A stretch of 64,000 nt of DNA from positions 2,046,001 through 2,110,000 of the forward strand of contig OZ243959.1 of assembly GCA_965214525.1 (NCBI GenBank), in the 5' to 3' direction. The position numbers and the translations under genes were made by a program. The notes beneath the pieces were generated by a model, which did no database searches, was not told where the DNA came from, and worked only from the letters and a program-made list of their open reading frames with translations. Within the stretch, counting starts at the first letter, position 1, and each line of letters begins with the position of its first letter. Of this stretch, positions 36,405-45,170 are shown piece after piece. Origin of the DNA: Qipengyuania_B sp965214525 (GTDB lineage: Bacteria > Pseudomonadota > Alphaproteobacteria > Sphingomonadales > Sphingomonadaceae).

Positions 36405-38165
36405 ATGCATAAGTACGTATTTCGCGCAAGCGCGCTCGCGTCGGCGACCGGTGTCGCACTGGTGATGAGCCTGGCGATCGCTCCTGCCGCTTCGGCCGAT
36501 GATTGCCTGCTCGATACCAACAACAACGGCAGCGCCGATACGACCGATACCGATCTGAACGCGGATTCCGGCGGAAACGACCTGGCGATCGCGTGCGGCT
36601 CCAATGCGCGCGCGGTAGGCGAAGGCGCCACCTCGTTCGGCGCTTCTGCCGAAGCGAACAATGCGCGGGCCGTGGCCATCGGGTTCACCGCCATTGCGGG
36701 AAGCCGCTCGTCAATCGCCATTGGCGAGCGTTCGGCTGCGAGCAACCAGTTCGCCACCGCCATCGGCGCTTCGTCCAGCGCTAGCGGGCTGAACTCCACC
36801 GCGATCGGCACGGTTGCCCGCGCCACGGGCACGGGATCGACCGCGCTCGGTGATCAATCCTCGGCGACCGGAAATTTCGGAACGGCATTCGGCCGCGGAT
36901 CGAACGCTGCGGGCATCTACTCCATCGCACTTGGCACGACCAGGCCCGATGGTGACGGCACCGGGGCAGAGGCACTGGGCGACAGCAGCGTTGCCCTGGG
37001 TGCAGAAGCCAAATCGCGCGCCGATGGCGCAACGGCGATTGGTAGCGGCACCAATATCGCTGCCGTCGCGGTTGATGGCGTCGCCATTGGCGCCCGTGCC
37101 AATGCCGGCAACATTGCGGCTGTGGCGGTGGGCCAGGATGCCAGTGCGGCGGGGATCAACTCGCTGGCGTTCGGGGCGTTTGCGCAGGTGACTTCGGACA
37201 ATTCGCTGGCAATGGGAGCGGGCAGCCGGGCTTCGGCCAACTTCTCGACCGCGGTCGGGCGTTCGGCGGTGGCGAGCGGGGACAGCGCGACGGCGCTTGG
37301 CCGCAGCGCCGTGGCATCGGGCGCCAACAGCGCCGCCTTTGGCACCGGCGCGCAGGCCGGGCCGCAGGGCGTGGCGTTCGGGCAGACCGCGCAGGCGACC
37401 GGCGGCAACTCCACCGCTTTGGGACAACTGGCCAAGGGCACCGCGCTGCTGGCAACGGCGGTGGGCAACACCTCGACCGCCAGCGCCCGGTTCGCCACCG
37501 CGCTGGGTTCGCGCGCCAACGCGACCGGCGAATACGGAACAGCGCTCGGCTATCAGGCGGGCGCGGCCGCCGCCGCGACCGCCATCGGCTTCAACGCGCA
37601 GGCCGGCTTCGGCGGCTCGACGGCGGTCGGCCAGAATGCGGTCGCCACCACCACCAACCAGGTCGCGCTGGGCGGCCAGGGTTCCTCGGTCAGGATCGGC
37701 GACATCGCCGCTTCCACCGCGGCCCAGCAGGGCAACGTCCAGGCCGTGACCGTCGATCAGCGCGGCGTGCTGGGAACCTCGTCCATCGCCACCGCCGCCA
37801 GCGTCCAGAACGTGCGCATCGCCATGGACAACATCGCCGCCGTAACCGACCAGCAGTTCTCCGCCCTGTCGGGCCGGGTGGGCGCCCTGGAGACGGGCAT
37901 TTCGGACATGAACTTCCGCCTGGACGAGCTCGATGAAAGCACGACCGGCGGGATTGCCGCGGCCATGGCGTTCGGCGGCACGATGATCGTGCCCGACAGC
38001 ACCTTCTCCGTCAGCCTCAACGCCTCGACCTACCAGGGCGAGCAGGGCTTTGCCGGAACCGTCGCCGCGCGGGTTGCGGAGCGCATCTACGTTTCGGGCG
38101 GCATTACCAGTTCCACGGCAGACAACACGACCGGTGGACGGGTCGGCGTTGCCCTGGGGTTCTAG
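36405..38165 (+). CDS. YadA-like trimeric autotransporter adhesin
   Basis: A 586-residue surface protein. After a signal peptide (to about residue 31) comes a short acidic segment (DTNNNGSADTTDTD). Next is a long run of YadA-head repeats with a roughly 14-residue period of the type ATAIGxxSxASGxxS (residues ~70-430). There is almost no coiled-coil stalk, and the C-terminal anchor is SLNASTYQGEQGFAGTVAAR with four strands ending in GVALGF. The terminal Phe is typical of outer-membrane barrels. Shine-Dalgarno AAGGGG is 8 bases before the ATG. It is probably an adhesin or biofilm protein. Confidence 0.88.
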   Translation: MHKYVFRASALASATGVALVMSLAIAPAASADDCLLDTNNNGSADTTDTDLNADSGGNDLAIACGSNARAVGEGATSFGASAEANNARAVAIGFTAIAGSRSSIAIGERSAASNQFATAIGASSSASGLNSTAIGTVARATGTGSTALGDQSSATGNFGTAFGRGSNAAGIYSIALGTTRPDGDGTGAEALGDSSVALGAEAKSRADGATAIGSGTNIAAVAVDGVAIGARANAGNIAAVAVGQDASAAGINSLAFGAFAQVTSDNSLAMGAGSRASANFSTAVGRSAVASGDSATALGRSAVASGANSAAFGTGAQAGPQGVAFGQTAQATGGNSTALGQLAKGTALLATAVGNTSTASARFATALGSRANATGEYGTALGYQAGAAAAATAIGFNAQAGFGGSTAVGQNAVATTTNQVALGGQGSSVRIGDIAASTAAQQGNVQAVTVDQRGVLGTSSIATAASVQNVRIAMDNIAAVTDQQFSALSGRVGALETGISDMNFRLDELDESTTGGIAAAMAFGGTMIVPDSTFSVSLNASTYQGEQGFAGTVAARVAERIYVSGGITSSTADNTTGGRVGVALGF

Positions 38166-38185
38166 GCTGACGACATCGCATCGCG

Positions 38186-38218
38186 GGGTTCGGCCCTTCC
38201 TGACGGGGGGTCGAACCC
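38186..38218. terminator. Hairpin terminator between adhesin gene and convergent small gene
   Basis: GGGTTCGGCCC at 38186 pairs with GGGTCGAACCC ending at 38218 across a short loop. The site lies between two convergent stops. A T-rich tail is not clear, so the assignment rests on position and stem strength. Confidence 0.5.
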
Positions 38219-38231
38219 GTTCTCAAGCCCG

Positions 38232-38579
38232 CTAGCCGTCCCATGGTTGCAACACACAGCCGAATCCATCGCGCAATCGCGCGCTGTCGGATCGGATCAG
38301 CGGGAACGTTGCGGTAACGGTCCTGGTGGGCACGTCTTCGCTCAGGCTGATGAGTTCCATTCCAGCGAGCTTGTCCTTCGCGCAATCTTCAAGCGGACGG
38401 CCCGCCACGAACCGGCACGAGCAGGCCACCCGCGCGCTATAGGCCGTGCCGGCGGCAGCGTAGCCACTTATCGGAGTGCGGTAGGCCCATAGCGCCGCCG
38501 CCATGGCACCCAGCGCAATCGCAGCACCAATCCACCAACGCCGGCGCGACGGATCGTGCTGCTTTCCAATCTTGGCCAT
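38232..38579 (-). CDS. Small single-pass membrane hypothetical with cysteines
   Basis: A 115-residue protein. One transmembrane helix follows a basic start (MAKIGKQHDPSRRRWWIG). Next is a periplasmic part with YSARVACSCRFVAGRPLEDC and, near the end, GFGCVLQPW. Four cysteines suggest disulfides or a metal site. It is divergent from the serine hydrolase, with only 35 bases between the two starts. I do not recognise a named family. Two in-frame alternative starts lie 8 and more codons upstream. Confidence 0.65.
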   Translation of the reverse strand: MAKIGKQHDPSRRRWWIGAAIALGAMAAALWAYRTPISGYAAAGTAYSARVACSCRFVAGRPLEDCAKDKLAGMELISLSEDVPTRTVTATFPLIRSDSARLRDGFGCVLQPWDG

Positions 38580-38614
38580 TGAATTCTCCAAGCCGTTCGG
38601 CAAGTTGCGGCGCG

Positions 38615-39757
38615 ATGATCCTGTCTCGAGCCCGCCGCCAAGCGCGCGTCCTTATCCCGATAATGGCACTCGTGCCAAGCCTGGTGGCGTGTGGAGATGC
38701 GCCCGCGAACGAGCCCGACATGATCGGGGAGAACGCGCTTGCGGCGGTGGCCCGGGATGCCGGCGCGCCACGTTTGGAACTCGCCCGGGCCGTCGACGAC
38801 CTGTTCACGCAAGAAGCGCTCGGCGAGACGCGCGCGCTGATCGTGATGCACGACGGAAAACGCGCGGCAGAGCGATACGCGCCGGGATACAACGCCGACA
38901 CGCGGTTCGTCAGCTGGTCGATGGCGAAAACCATTACGGCCGTGGTGATCGGCATGCTGGTCAGCGACGGACGGCTGAACCTCGATAACCCGGTGCCGAT
39001 CCAACGCTGGCAGCGTCCCGGCGATCCGCGGAGCGAGATCACCGTACGGCAATTGCTGCAGATGCGCAGCGGACTGCGGCACACCGAGGCCGGCGACCCG
39101 CCTTACGATTCGTCGGAGGTCCGGATGCTCTTTCTCGACGGGCGAGACGACATGGCCGATTTCGCCGAAAGCCAGCCCCTGGAAGCTGAGCCGGGCGAAC
39201 GGTTCGAATATTCCTCGAACACGACGGTTATCCTCGCCGATCTTGCGACCCGCATCCTGGCACCGGACGGCAATGCCGAAGAACGCCGCGCGGCCATGGC
39301 GCGGTTCCTGAACGCCCGGCTTTTCGAGCCGCTGGGGATGACCAGCATGGTGCCGGAATTCGATGCGTCGGGCACGCTTATCGGCGGCAGCCTCATCCAC
39401 GGCACAGCGCGGGACTGGGCGCGGTTCGGCGAATTCCTGCGCACCAAGGGCTCTTACCGGGGTGCACAACTCGTTCCGCGAAGTTGGGTCGAGCTGATGG
39501 TGACGCCCAGCCCGAGAAGCCCGCATTACGGCTTTCAGACGTGGCTGAACCGCCCGACCGGCGAGCCCGAGCACCCCCTATTCCCCACCCGCGCACCGCC
39601 GGAGGTCTTCGCCCTGATCGGTCATATGGGCCAGTACGTCATCGCCTCGCCCTCGCAGCGGGTAACGATCGTGCGGCTGGGACACTCGGACGATGCCGAA
39701 CGTCCGCCGATGCTGCAGGAGCTTGCCGACATCCTCGAACTCTATCCCGAAAGGTAG
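38615..39757 (+). CDS. Serine hydrolase / beta-lactamase-fold lipoprotein
   Basis: A 380-residue class C-type serine hydrolase. A signal peptide ends in a lipobox (SLVACGD, Cys 26). The catalytic SxxK is SMAK at residues 102-105, YSSN is the second motif, and HMGQYV sits where the third motif is expected. Relatives include D-aminopeptidases and esterases. True beta-lactamase activity is not implied. The chosen ATG at 38615 gives a normal signal peptide. The frame opens earlier at a TTG at 38579. Confidence 0.85.
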   Translation: MILSRARRQARVLIPIMALVPSLVACGDAPANEPDMIGENALAAVARDAGAPRLELARAVDDLFTQEALGETRALIVMHDGKRAAERYAPGYNADTRFVSWSMAKTITAVVIGMLVSDGRLNLDNPVPIQRWQRPGDPRSEITVRQLLQMRSGLRHTEAGDPPYDSSEVRMLFLDGRDDMADFAESQPLEAEPGERFEYSSNTTVILADLATRILAPDGNAEERRAAMARFLNARLFEPLGMTSMVPEFDASGTLIGGSLIHGTARDWARFGEFLRTKGSYRGAQLVPRSWVELMVTPSPRSPHYGFQTWLNRPTGEPEHPLFPTRAPPEVFALIGHMGQYVIASPSQRVTIVRLGHSDDAERPPMLQELADILELYPER

Positions 39758-40536
39758 AACACCCCCTCTACTACCGTCACGCATCGCCCGCCTAGCCAGA
39801 CGCGGGTCCCATCCAGCCGGCAGGTCAGATTACCGCCCCGTGTGCTCGCCTGATGCGCGGTAAAACTCTCGCGGCCCAGACGCTCGGCCCAGAAGGGCGT
39901 CAACGCCGCATGAGCACCGCCTGTGACCGGATCTTCATCAATCCCGTGTCCCGGTGCGAATGCGCGACTGATGATATCGGTCCGCTCTCCGGGAGCGGTA
40001 CAGACATACAAATCCTCGCTCAACGTTTCCAATGCCCGAAAATCAGGTGCCAGAGCGCGTATCGCAGCCTCGTTTTCCAACAGGAAAATCGTGTAGCCGT
40101 CTGCGTTGCGAAAAACCTTTGCATCATGCGCGCCAAGCAGGGACGAAGCTTCGGGCCAAGCGAAGGGTTCCGTCGCTATAGCCGGAAGCGAGACTTCATA
40201 GCCGGACGGCTCCTGTCGCACTTCGAGTAATCCTGCCTTGCGGGTGCGGAACGTCACCCTTTCTCCCCCGTCGCGGTCCAGGAGGACATGCCCGCTAGCC
40301 AGCGTCGCATGGCCGCAAAGCCGTATCTCGGTAGTAGGCGTGAACCAACGCAGTTCGTAGTCCGCCTCGCCGGTTTCGTCGGACACGATGAACGCCGTCT
40401 CCGCGAAATTGTTCTCGGCACCGATGGCCTGCAGCACCTCGTCGGGCAGCCATTCCTCCAGCGGCATCACCGCCGCCTGGTTTCCCGAGAAAGGACGGTC
40501 GGCGAACGCGTCGACATGATAATACGGCAGTTTCAT
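39742..40536 (-). CDS. PhzF-family isomerase
   Basis: A 264-residue protein of the PhzF/diaminopimelate-epimerase fold. It begins YYHVDAFADRPFSGNQAAV. It has the catalytic Glu in NNFAETAFI, RWFTPTTEIRLCGHATLAS, and DEDPVTGGAHAAL near the C-terminus. PhzF itself isomerises DHHA in phenazine synthesis, but no other phenazine genes are present, so the substrate here is unknown. The ATG overlaps the CDF gene stop. The 3' end overlaps the convergent serine hydrolase gene by 16 bases. Confidence 0.9.
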   Translation of the reverse strand: MKLPYYHVDAFADRPFSGNQAAVMPLEEWLPDEVLQAIGAENNFAETAFIVSDETGEADYELRWFTPTTEIRLCGHATLASGHVLLDRDGGERVTFRTRKAGLLEVRQEPSGYEVSLPAIATEPFAWPEASSLLGAHDAKVFRNADGYTIFLLENEAAIRALAPDFRALETLSEDLYVCTAPGERTDIISRAFAPGHGIDEDPVTGGAHAALTPFWAERLGRESFTAHQASTRGGNLTCRLDGTRVWLGGRCVTVVEGVFYLSG

Positions 40537-41486
40537 CGGGCAGGTTTCTCCATCTTCGCGAACTCGTCCTCCTCCACCAGAGGATCGCGCGAATCGCGAT
40601 GGCCGGCGGGGTCGATATGGATGAACAGCTCCACATTGCGGAACGCGGCACGCAGATCGTTCTCGACCCGCTCGATGATGTCGTGCGCCTGGGTCACCGT
40701 CAGGTCCGGTTGCATGTCGATATGAAACTGCACGAAGTCCTGGCTCCCGCTGGTCCGCGTGCGCAGATCGTGCAGGTTCGACAAGCCGTCATGCGCGCTG
40801 ACGAGGGCGACCAATTGCCGCCGCTTGTCCTCGGGCCATTCGCGATCCATCAACTGATCGACCGCCTCGCCCGCCGCCCGGAAGGCCCCGTATCCAAGCC
40901 AGCCGGCGATCAGGAAGCCGAACACAGCGTCAGTGCCCGCTATCCCGCCAAACCCCTCCAGCGCCAGCGCCACGATCACGGCGACATTGAGCAGCATGTC
41001 GGACTGGTAATGCAGGTGATCCGCCTTGATCGCGACCGAGCCGGTGCGGGCGAGCACGTATCGTTGCCATGCCAGCAGGCCGAGAGTGAGGGTCATCGCC
41101 ACAACCGAAACGCCGATCCCCTCGCCCGGCGCTTTCACGACCAGGTCTTGCGACAATTGGCGGACGCTGTGCAGCAGGATCAGCACGATCGAGACGCCGA
41201 TCAGCATGACCTGCGCCATCGCCGCCACCGCTTCGGCCTTGCCATGCCCGAACCGATGCTCCCGGTCCGCCGGGAAGGCCCCGATCCATACGGCGAAGAA
41301 CGTCGTGAGGCTGGCCAGCAGGTCGAGCGCGCTATCGGCCAGGCTGCCCATCATGGCCGAGGATCCGGTGCGCCAGCTTGCCCAGGTTTTCAGCGCGACC
41401 AGCACGGCGGCAACCGCAATCGAGCCAAGCGCGGCGCTCTTGGCGAGGCGCGAACCGTCGTGCACGAAGGAACTTGCGCTTTTCAC
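40533..41486 (-). CDS. Cation diffusion facilitator (CDF) metal exporter
   Basis: A 317-residue inner-membrane antiporter, probably for zinc, iron or another divalent metal. There are about six helices. A metal site is visible as SLADSALDLLAS in helix 2 and DHLHYQSDMLLN in helix 5, followed by a cytosolic domain with VQFHIDMQPDLTVTQAHDI. The start is GTG at 41484-41486, overlapping the pdxH TGA (GTGA). A longer frame to 41609 would run into pdxH. It is the middle gene of pdxH-CDF-phzF. Confidence 0.9.
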   Translation of the reverse strand: MKSASSFVHDGSRLAKSAALGSIAVAAVLVALKTWASWRTGSSAMMGSLADSALDLLASLTTFFAVWIGAFPADREHRFGHGKAEAVAAMAQVMLIGVSIVLILLHSVRQLSQDLVVKAPGEGIGVSVVAMTLTLGLLAWQRYVLARTGSVAIKADHLHYQSDMLLNVAVIVALALEGFGGIAGTDAVFGFLIAGWLGYGAFRAAGEAVDQLMDREWPEDKRRQLVALVSAHDGLSNLHDLRTRTSGSQDFVQFHIDMQPDLTVTQAHDIIERVENDLRAAFRNVELFIHIDPAGHRDSRDPLVEEDEFAKMEKPAR

Positions 41487-42103
41487 GGGTAAAGCAACGT
41501 ATCCTGCCAGCCTGAATGGTGACGGGTGAACCGCCGCCGGTCGTGCAAGCGGTTGGGACGGTCGCGCCAGAACTCGATCGCCGAGGGGGTTAGCCGGAAG
41601 CCGGTCCAATGGTCGGGCCGGGGAATGTCGCCCTCGGGATATTGGTCGGTAATCGCCGCGATGCGGTCAAGATAGGTCTGGCGATTGGGTAGGGGGCGCG
41701 ACTGGTCGGACGCCGCCGAACCGATTTGCGAATCGCGTGGGCGGGAATGGAAATAGGCATCGGCACGCGCGGCCGTAACCTCTTCCAACGCCCCCTCGAT
41801 ACGGATCTGGCGGCGCAGGCTCTTCCAGTGAAACAGCAATGCGGCCGCCATGTTCGCCCGTATCTCCACACCCTTGCGGCTATGCGCGTTGGTATAGAAC
41901 ACGAACCCGCCCCCCGGCCCATCATCGGCCCCGTGTTCTTTCAACAGCACCATGCGCACCGATGGCTGCCCGTTCGGCGTTGCCGTTGCGAGCGCCATCG
42001 CGTTGGGATCGTTGAGTTCGCTCGCCCGTGCCTCGGCAAACCAGGCATCGAACAGGGCGAACGGGTCGCCGCTTGGAATGGCGGTTTGTATATCGTCGCT
42101 CAT
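41483..42103 (-). CDS. pdxH: Pyridoxamine/pyridoxine 5'-phosphate oxidase
   Basis: A 206-residue FMN enzyme that makes pyridoxal 5'-phosphate. SVRMVLLKEH, GFVFYTNAHSRKGVEI, AALLFHWKSLRRQIRIEG, YFHSRPRDSQIGSAASDQS and the C-terminal EFWRDRPNRLHDR are PNPOx signatures. It starts the pdxH-CDF-phzF operon, in which each stop overlaps the next start, and is divergent from the DnaJ-like gene. Confidence 0.95.
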   Translation of the reverse strand: MSDDIQTAIPSGDPFALFDAWFAEARASELNDPNAMALATATPNGQPSVRMVLLKEHGADDGPGGGFVFYTNAHSRKGVEIRANMAAALLFHWKSLRRQIRIEGALEEVTAARADAYFHSRPRDSQIGSAASDQSRPLPNRQTYLDRIAAITDQYPEGDIPRPDHWTGFRLTPSAIEFWRDRPNRLHDRRRFTRHHSGWQDTLLYP

Positions 42104-42279
42104 TCCACAGCCTTAGGCCGGTCCAGCGCTCTGGCAAAGTAGGCAGCGCGCATCGAAACGGGATCGCATCGGGGTTTGCAATGCGTCGCTGGCTTCAAAG
42201 CGCCCTTCGCCCGATCATTACTTCCGTTGGGGTTAGGCGCGGCTTGCGTTGGCCCAAGGTCCGACCTAGCTAATCGGGC

Positions 42280-43251
42280 ATGGCCGATCCCTATGCAATT
42301 CTTGGTGTTCCGCGCGCGGCGTCCGACAAGGACATCAAATCCGCCTACCGCAAGCTCGCAAAGGAACTGCATCCAGACCGCAACCAGGACAATCCGCAGG
42401 CGGCGGAGCGGTTTTCCAAGATCACCAGCGCATACGACCTGTTGTCTGACAAGGACAAGCGCGCACGATTTGACCGTGGGGAGATCGATGGCGAGGGAAA
42501 CCCCGCAAACCCCTTTGGCGGGATGGGCACAGGCGGAGGCTTTCGCGGCGGGGGTTTCCGCGGTGCCCAGCAAGGCGGCTTCCGGGCGCAGGACTTCGAA
42601 GGTTTTTCGCAGGAGAACGTCGACCTTGGCGACATCTTCGAAGGCTTGTTCGGTGGGGCCGGTGGCCGGTCAGGCGCGGCCCCCGGCGGGATGGGAGGCG
42701 GCTTTCGCGGCAGCCGCCAGCCGCGCCCGGCCAAGGGCGCGGATGTCCAATACCGGTTGCGCGTGCCGTTCGTCGATGCCGCCGCGCGCAAAGACCAGCG
42801 CATCACGCTCGCCGATGGGAAGACGATTGACCTCAAGCTTCCCGCCGGCGTCGAGGATGGGACGCAAATGCGCCTGCGCGGCAAGGGCGAGACCGGTCCG
42901 GGCGGAACGGGCGACGCGCTGGTCACCATAAGCGTCGATGACCATCCGTTGTACCGCCGCGAGGGTGACGATGTGCGCCTCGACCTTCCCATCACGCTGG
43001 ACGAGGCGCTGAACGGCGCGAAGGTCCGCGTGCCGACGGTCGAGGGGGCTGTGATGATGACGGTGGCTGAAGGAACCAGCGGCGGGACCGTCCTGCGGCT
43101 CAAGGGGCGGGGTTTCGCCGGCAAGAAAGGGACGCGCGGGGATCAACTGGTCACCCTGCAAATCCAGTTGCCATCGGACCGGGGTGAATTACAGGAACGC
43201 CTGGCGGGGTGGAGCGATCCGTCCGATCCACGCGCGGGGTTGCGCGGCTAA
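42280..43251 (+). CDS. DnaJ C-terminal domain co-chaperone (CbpA-like)
   Basis: A 323-residue J-domain protein: PYAILGVPRAASDKDIKSAY and HPD in KELHPDRNQDN (residues ~1-70), a G/F-rich linker (~75-150), no cysteine-rich zinc domain, and two C-terminal substrate-binding units with LKLPAGVEDGTQMRLRGKG and GTVLRLKGRGF. That is the class B layout, as in CbpA. It would stimulate DnaK. No good Shine-Dalgarno is visible before the ATG. Confidence 0.9.
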   Translation: MADPYAILGVPRAASDKDIKSAYRKLAKELHPDRNQDNPQAAERFSKITSAYDLLSDKDKRARFDRGEIDGEGNPANPFGGMGTGGGFRGGGFRGAQQGGFRAQDFEGFSQENVDLGDIFEGLFGGAGGRSGAAPGGMGGGFRGSRQPRPAKGADVQYRLRVPFVDAAARKDQRITLADGKTIDLKLPAGVEDGTQMRLRGKGETGPGGTGDALVTISVDDHPLYRREGDDVRLDLPITLDEALNGAKVRVPTVEGAVMMTVAEGTSGGTVLRLKGRGFAGKKGTRGDQLVTLQIQLPSDRGELQERLAGWSDPSDPRAGLRG

Positions 43252-43296
43252 CCGATTGCAGGCAGTCAGGCGGCGCTTCGCTGGAAGGGTATCGCC

Positions 43297-44295
43297 TTGT
43301 TCGACGACACGCTGGAAGACCCCTCGCAACGCCAGGTACGTTCGCTTTCGCCCGAAGCACGGCGCAAGCACGCATCGAACCTGCGCGGGCGGGTTACCCG
43401 ACAGGTCGGGCCGGGCACGCGGGCGTTCGAGGTCGCCAAACGGGTCGCGCTGGGCACCTACAACGAAGGCTTCATCCACGCCGGAAATCTTGCCTACATG
43501 GCGATGCTGGCGATCTTTCCGTTCTTCATCCTGGGTGCGGCGATCTTTTCCGCGCTGGGAGAAGCGGGGGATCGCGCCGCGACCATCAACGCTGTGTTGC
43601 TGGCCTTGCCCCCGGTGGTGCGGGAAACGATCGAGCCTGTCGCGCTCAACGTTATCGAAGCGCGCACCGGGTGGCTGTTATGGATCGGTGCGGCTTTCGC
43701 CCTGTGGACCGTCGGCAGTCTGATCGAGACGATCCGCGAGATGCTGCGCCGCGCCTACGGGACCAAGGCGACTTATTCGTTCTGGAAGTATCGCCTGCTG
43801 TCATCCGGCATCATCGTGCTGGCCGTGATCATGCTGATCGCGTCGCTGATCGCCCAGGTTCTGATTGGCACCGCGCAGGAATTCATTGCCGCCTATGTCC
43901 CGCAACTGACCGATGCGATCGTAAGCCTTCGCTTGACACGGATCGTGCCCGCCTTCGGGCTGTTCGGATCGATCTATCTGTTGTTCTATACCCTGACCCC
44001 CCACGATTACCGCAGTCGCCGCTATCCCAAATGGCCCGGCGCCCTGACGGTGACGGTGTGGTGGATCGCCGTGACGGTGGCCTTGCCCCCCGTTCTTGCA
44101 AGCTTCTTCTCCTACGATCTTACCTATGGAAGCCTCGCCGGCATCATGGTCACCCTGTTCTTTTTCTGGCTCGTGGGGCTTGGCATGGTAGTGGGGGCGG
44201 AATTGAACGCGGCTCTGGCGGAGACCCCGGAGGAGGAAGTGGCGTTGAAGGCCGATGGCGATGCACCCGCGAACGAGGACAGGATGGTAGCATGA
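43297..44295 (+). CDS. YihY/virulence factor BrkB family membrane protein
   Basis: A 332-residue inner-membrane protein with about six helices. It has the family pieces GNLAYMAMLAIFPFFIL, LWTVGSLIETIREMLRRAYG, YSFWKYRLLSSG, LFGSIYLLFYTLTPHDYR and the end GLGMVVGAELNA. The function is not settled, and the old name RNase BN is wrong. The start is TTG at 43297, supported by GGAAGG about 9 bases upstream. Its stop overlaps the fabI ATG (ATGA). Confidence 0.88.
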   Translation: MFDDTLEDPSQRQVRSLSPEARRKHASNLRGRVTRQVGPGTRAFEVAKRVALGTYNEGFIHAGNLAYMAMLAIFPFFILGAAIFSALGEAGDRAATINAVLLALPPVVRETIEPVALNVIEARTGWLLWIGAAFALWTVGSLIETIREMLRRAYGTKATYSFWKYRLLSSGIIVLAVIMLIASLIAQVLIGTAQEFIAAYVPQLTDAIVSLRLTRIVPAFGLFGSIYLLFYTLTPHDYRSRRYPKWPGALTVTVWWIAVTVALPPVLASFFSYDLTYGSLAGIMVTLFFFWLVGLGMVVGAELNAALAETPEEEVALKADGDAPANEDRMVA

Positions 44296-45116
44296 ATGGT
44301 TTGATGGCAGGCAAGCGCGGGCTCATCATGGGATTGGCGAACAACAAGTCGCTTGCCTGGGGGATCGCGCAAAAGCTTGCCGAACATGGTGCCCAGCTCG
44401 CCTTCTCCTACCAGGGGGAAGCCTTAGGCAAAAGGGTCGGGCCGCTTGCGGCGGAGGTTGGATCCGACTTCATCTTCGAGTGCGACGTATCGGACATGAA
44501 GGCGCTGGACCGGGCGTTCGACACTTTGCAAAACCGATGGGAGACCATCGACTTCGTGGTTCATGCCATCGGCTTTTCCGACAAGGACGAGTTGCGGGGC
44601 AAGTATGTCGATACCAGCCTCGATAATTTCCTGATGACGATGAACATCTCGGCCTATTCGCTGGTTGCCGTCGCCAAGCGCGCGGCTGCGATGATGCCCG
44701 CCCGGCAAGACGATCGGTCCGGCGGGGGCTCCATCCTGACCTTGACCTATTACGGAGCGGAGAAAGTCGTGCCCCATTACAACGTCATGGGCGTGGCCAA
44801 GGCGGCGCTGGAAGCGAGCGTGCAATATCTGGCCAACGATCTGGGGCCGGACGGCATCCGCGTGAATGCCCTGTCTGCCGGGCCGATCAAGACCCTTGCG
44901 GCGAGCGGCATCGGGGATTTCCGCTATATCCTGCGCTGGAACGAATTGAACGCGCCCTTGCGCCGCAACGTGACGATCGACGATGTCGGCGGGGCGGGCC
45001 TGTATCTGCTATCGGATCTGGCCTCCGGCGTGACCGGAGAGGTGCATCATGTGGATGCCGGGTATCATGTGGTGGGCATGAAGCAGGAAGATGCGCCAGA
45101 TATCGCTTTGGGTTAG
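44292..45116 (+). CDS. fabI: Enoyl-[acyl-carrier-protein] reductase, NADH-dependent
   Basis: A 274-residue SDR that completes each round of fatty-acid elongation. GLIMGLANNKSLAWGIAQKL is the FabI NADH-binding form. FVVHAIGFSDKDELRGKYVD, TYYGAEKVVPHYNVMGVAKA (catalytic Tyr and Lys) and AGPIKTLAASGIGDF follow. The ATG at 44292 overlaps the BrkB-like stop. A longer frame upstream only reads antisense-like sequence through the previous gene and is rejected. Confidence 0.96.
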   Translation: MNGLMAGKRGLIMGLANNKSLAWGIAQKLAEHGAQLAFSYQGEALGKRVGPLAAEVGSDFIFECDVSDMKALDRAFDTLQNRWETIDFVVHAIGFSDKDELRGKYVDTSLDNFLMTMNISAYSLVAVAKRAAAMMPARQDDRSGGGSILTLTYYGAEKVVPHYNVMGVAKAALEASVQYLANDLGPDGIRVNALSAGPIKTLAASGIGDFRYILRWNELNAPLRRNVTIDDVGGAGLYLLSDLASGVTGEVHHVDAGYHVVGMKQEDAPDIALG

Positions 45117-45170
45117 GGGCAGAAGATCGCGCGGACCCGACAGCGGGGCGCGCAAGCTTCGAGGAATGGC

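Noticed and set aside
38186..38218. tRNA-like T-arm (GGTTCGA) near the adhesin stop
   Set aside because: The loop length is wrong and no acceptor or anticodon stems can be formed; it reads as a terminator hairpin.
43209..44291. N-terminal extension of fabI by 361 codons
   Set aside because: This frame only runs through the BrkB-like gene in another register; the normal FabI start is at 44292.
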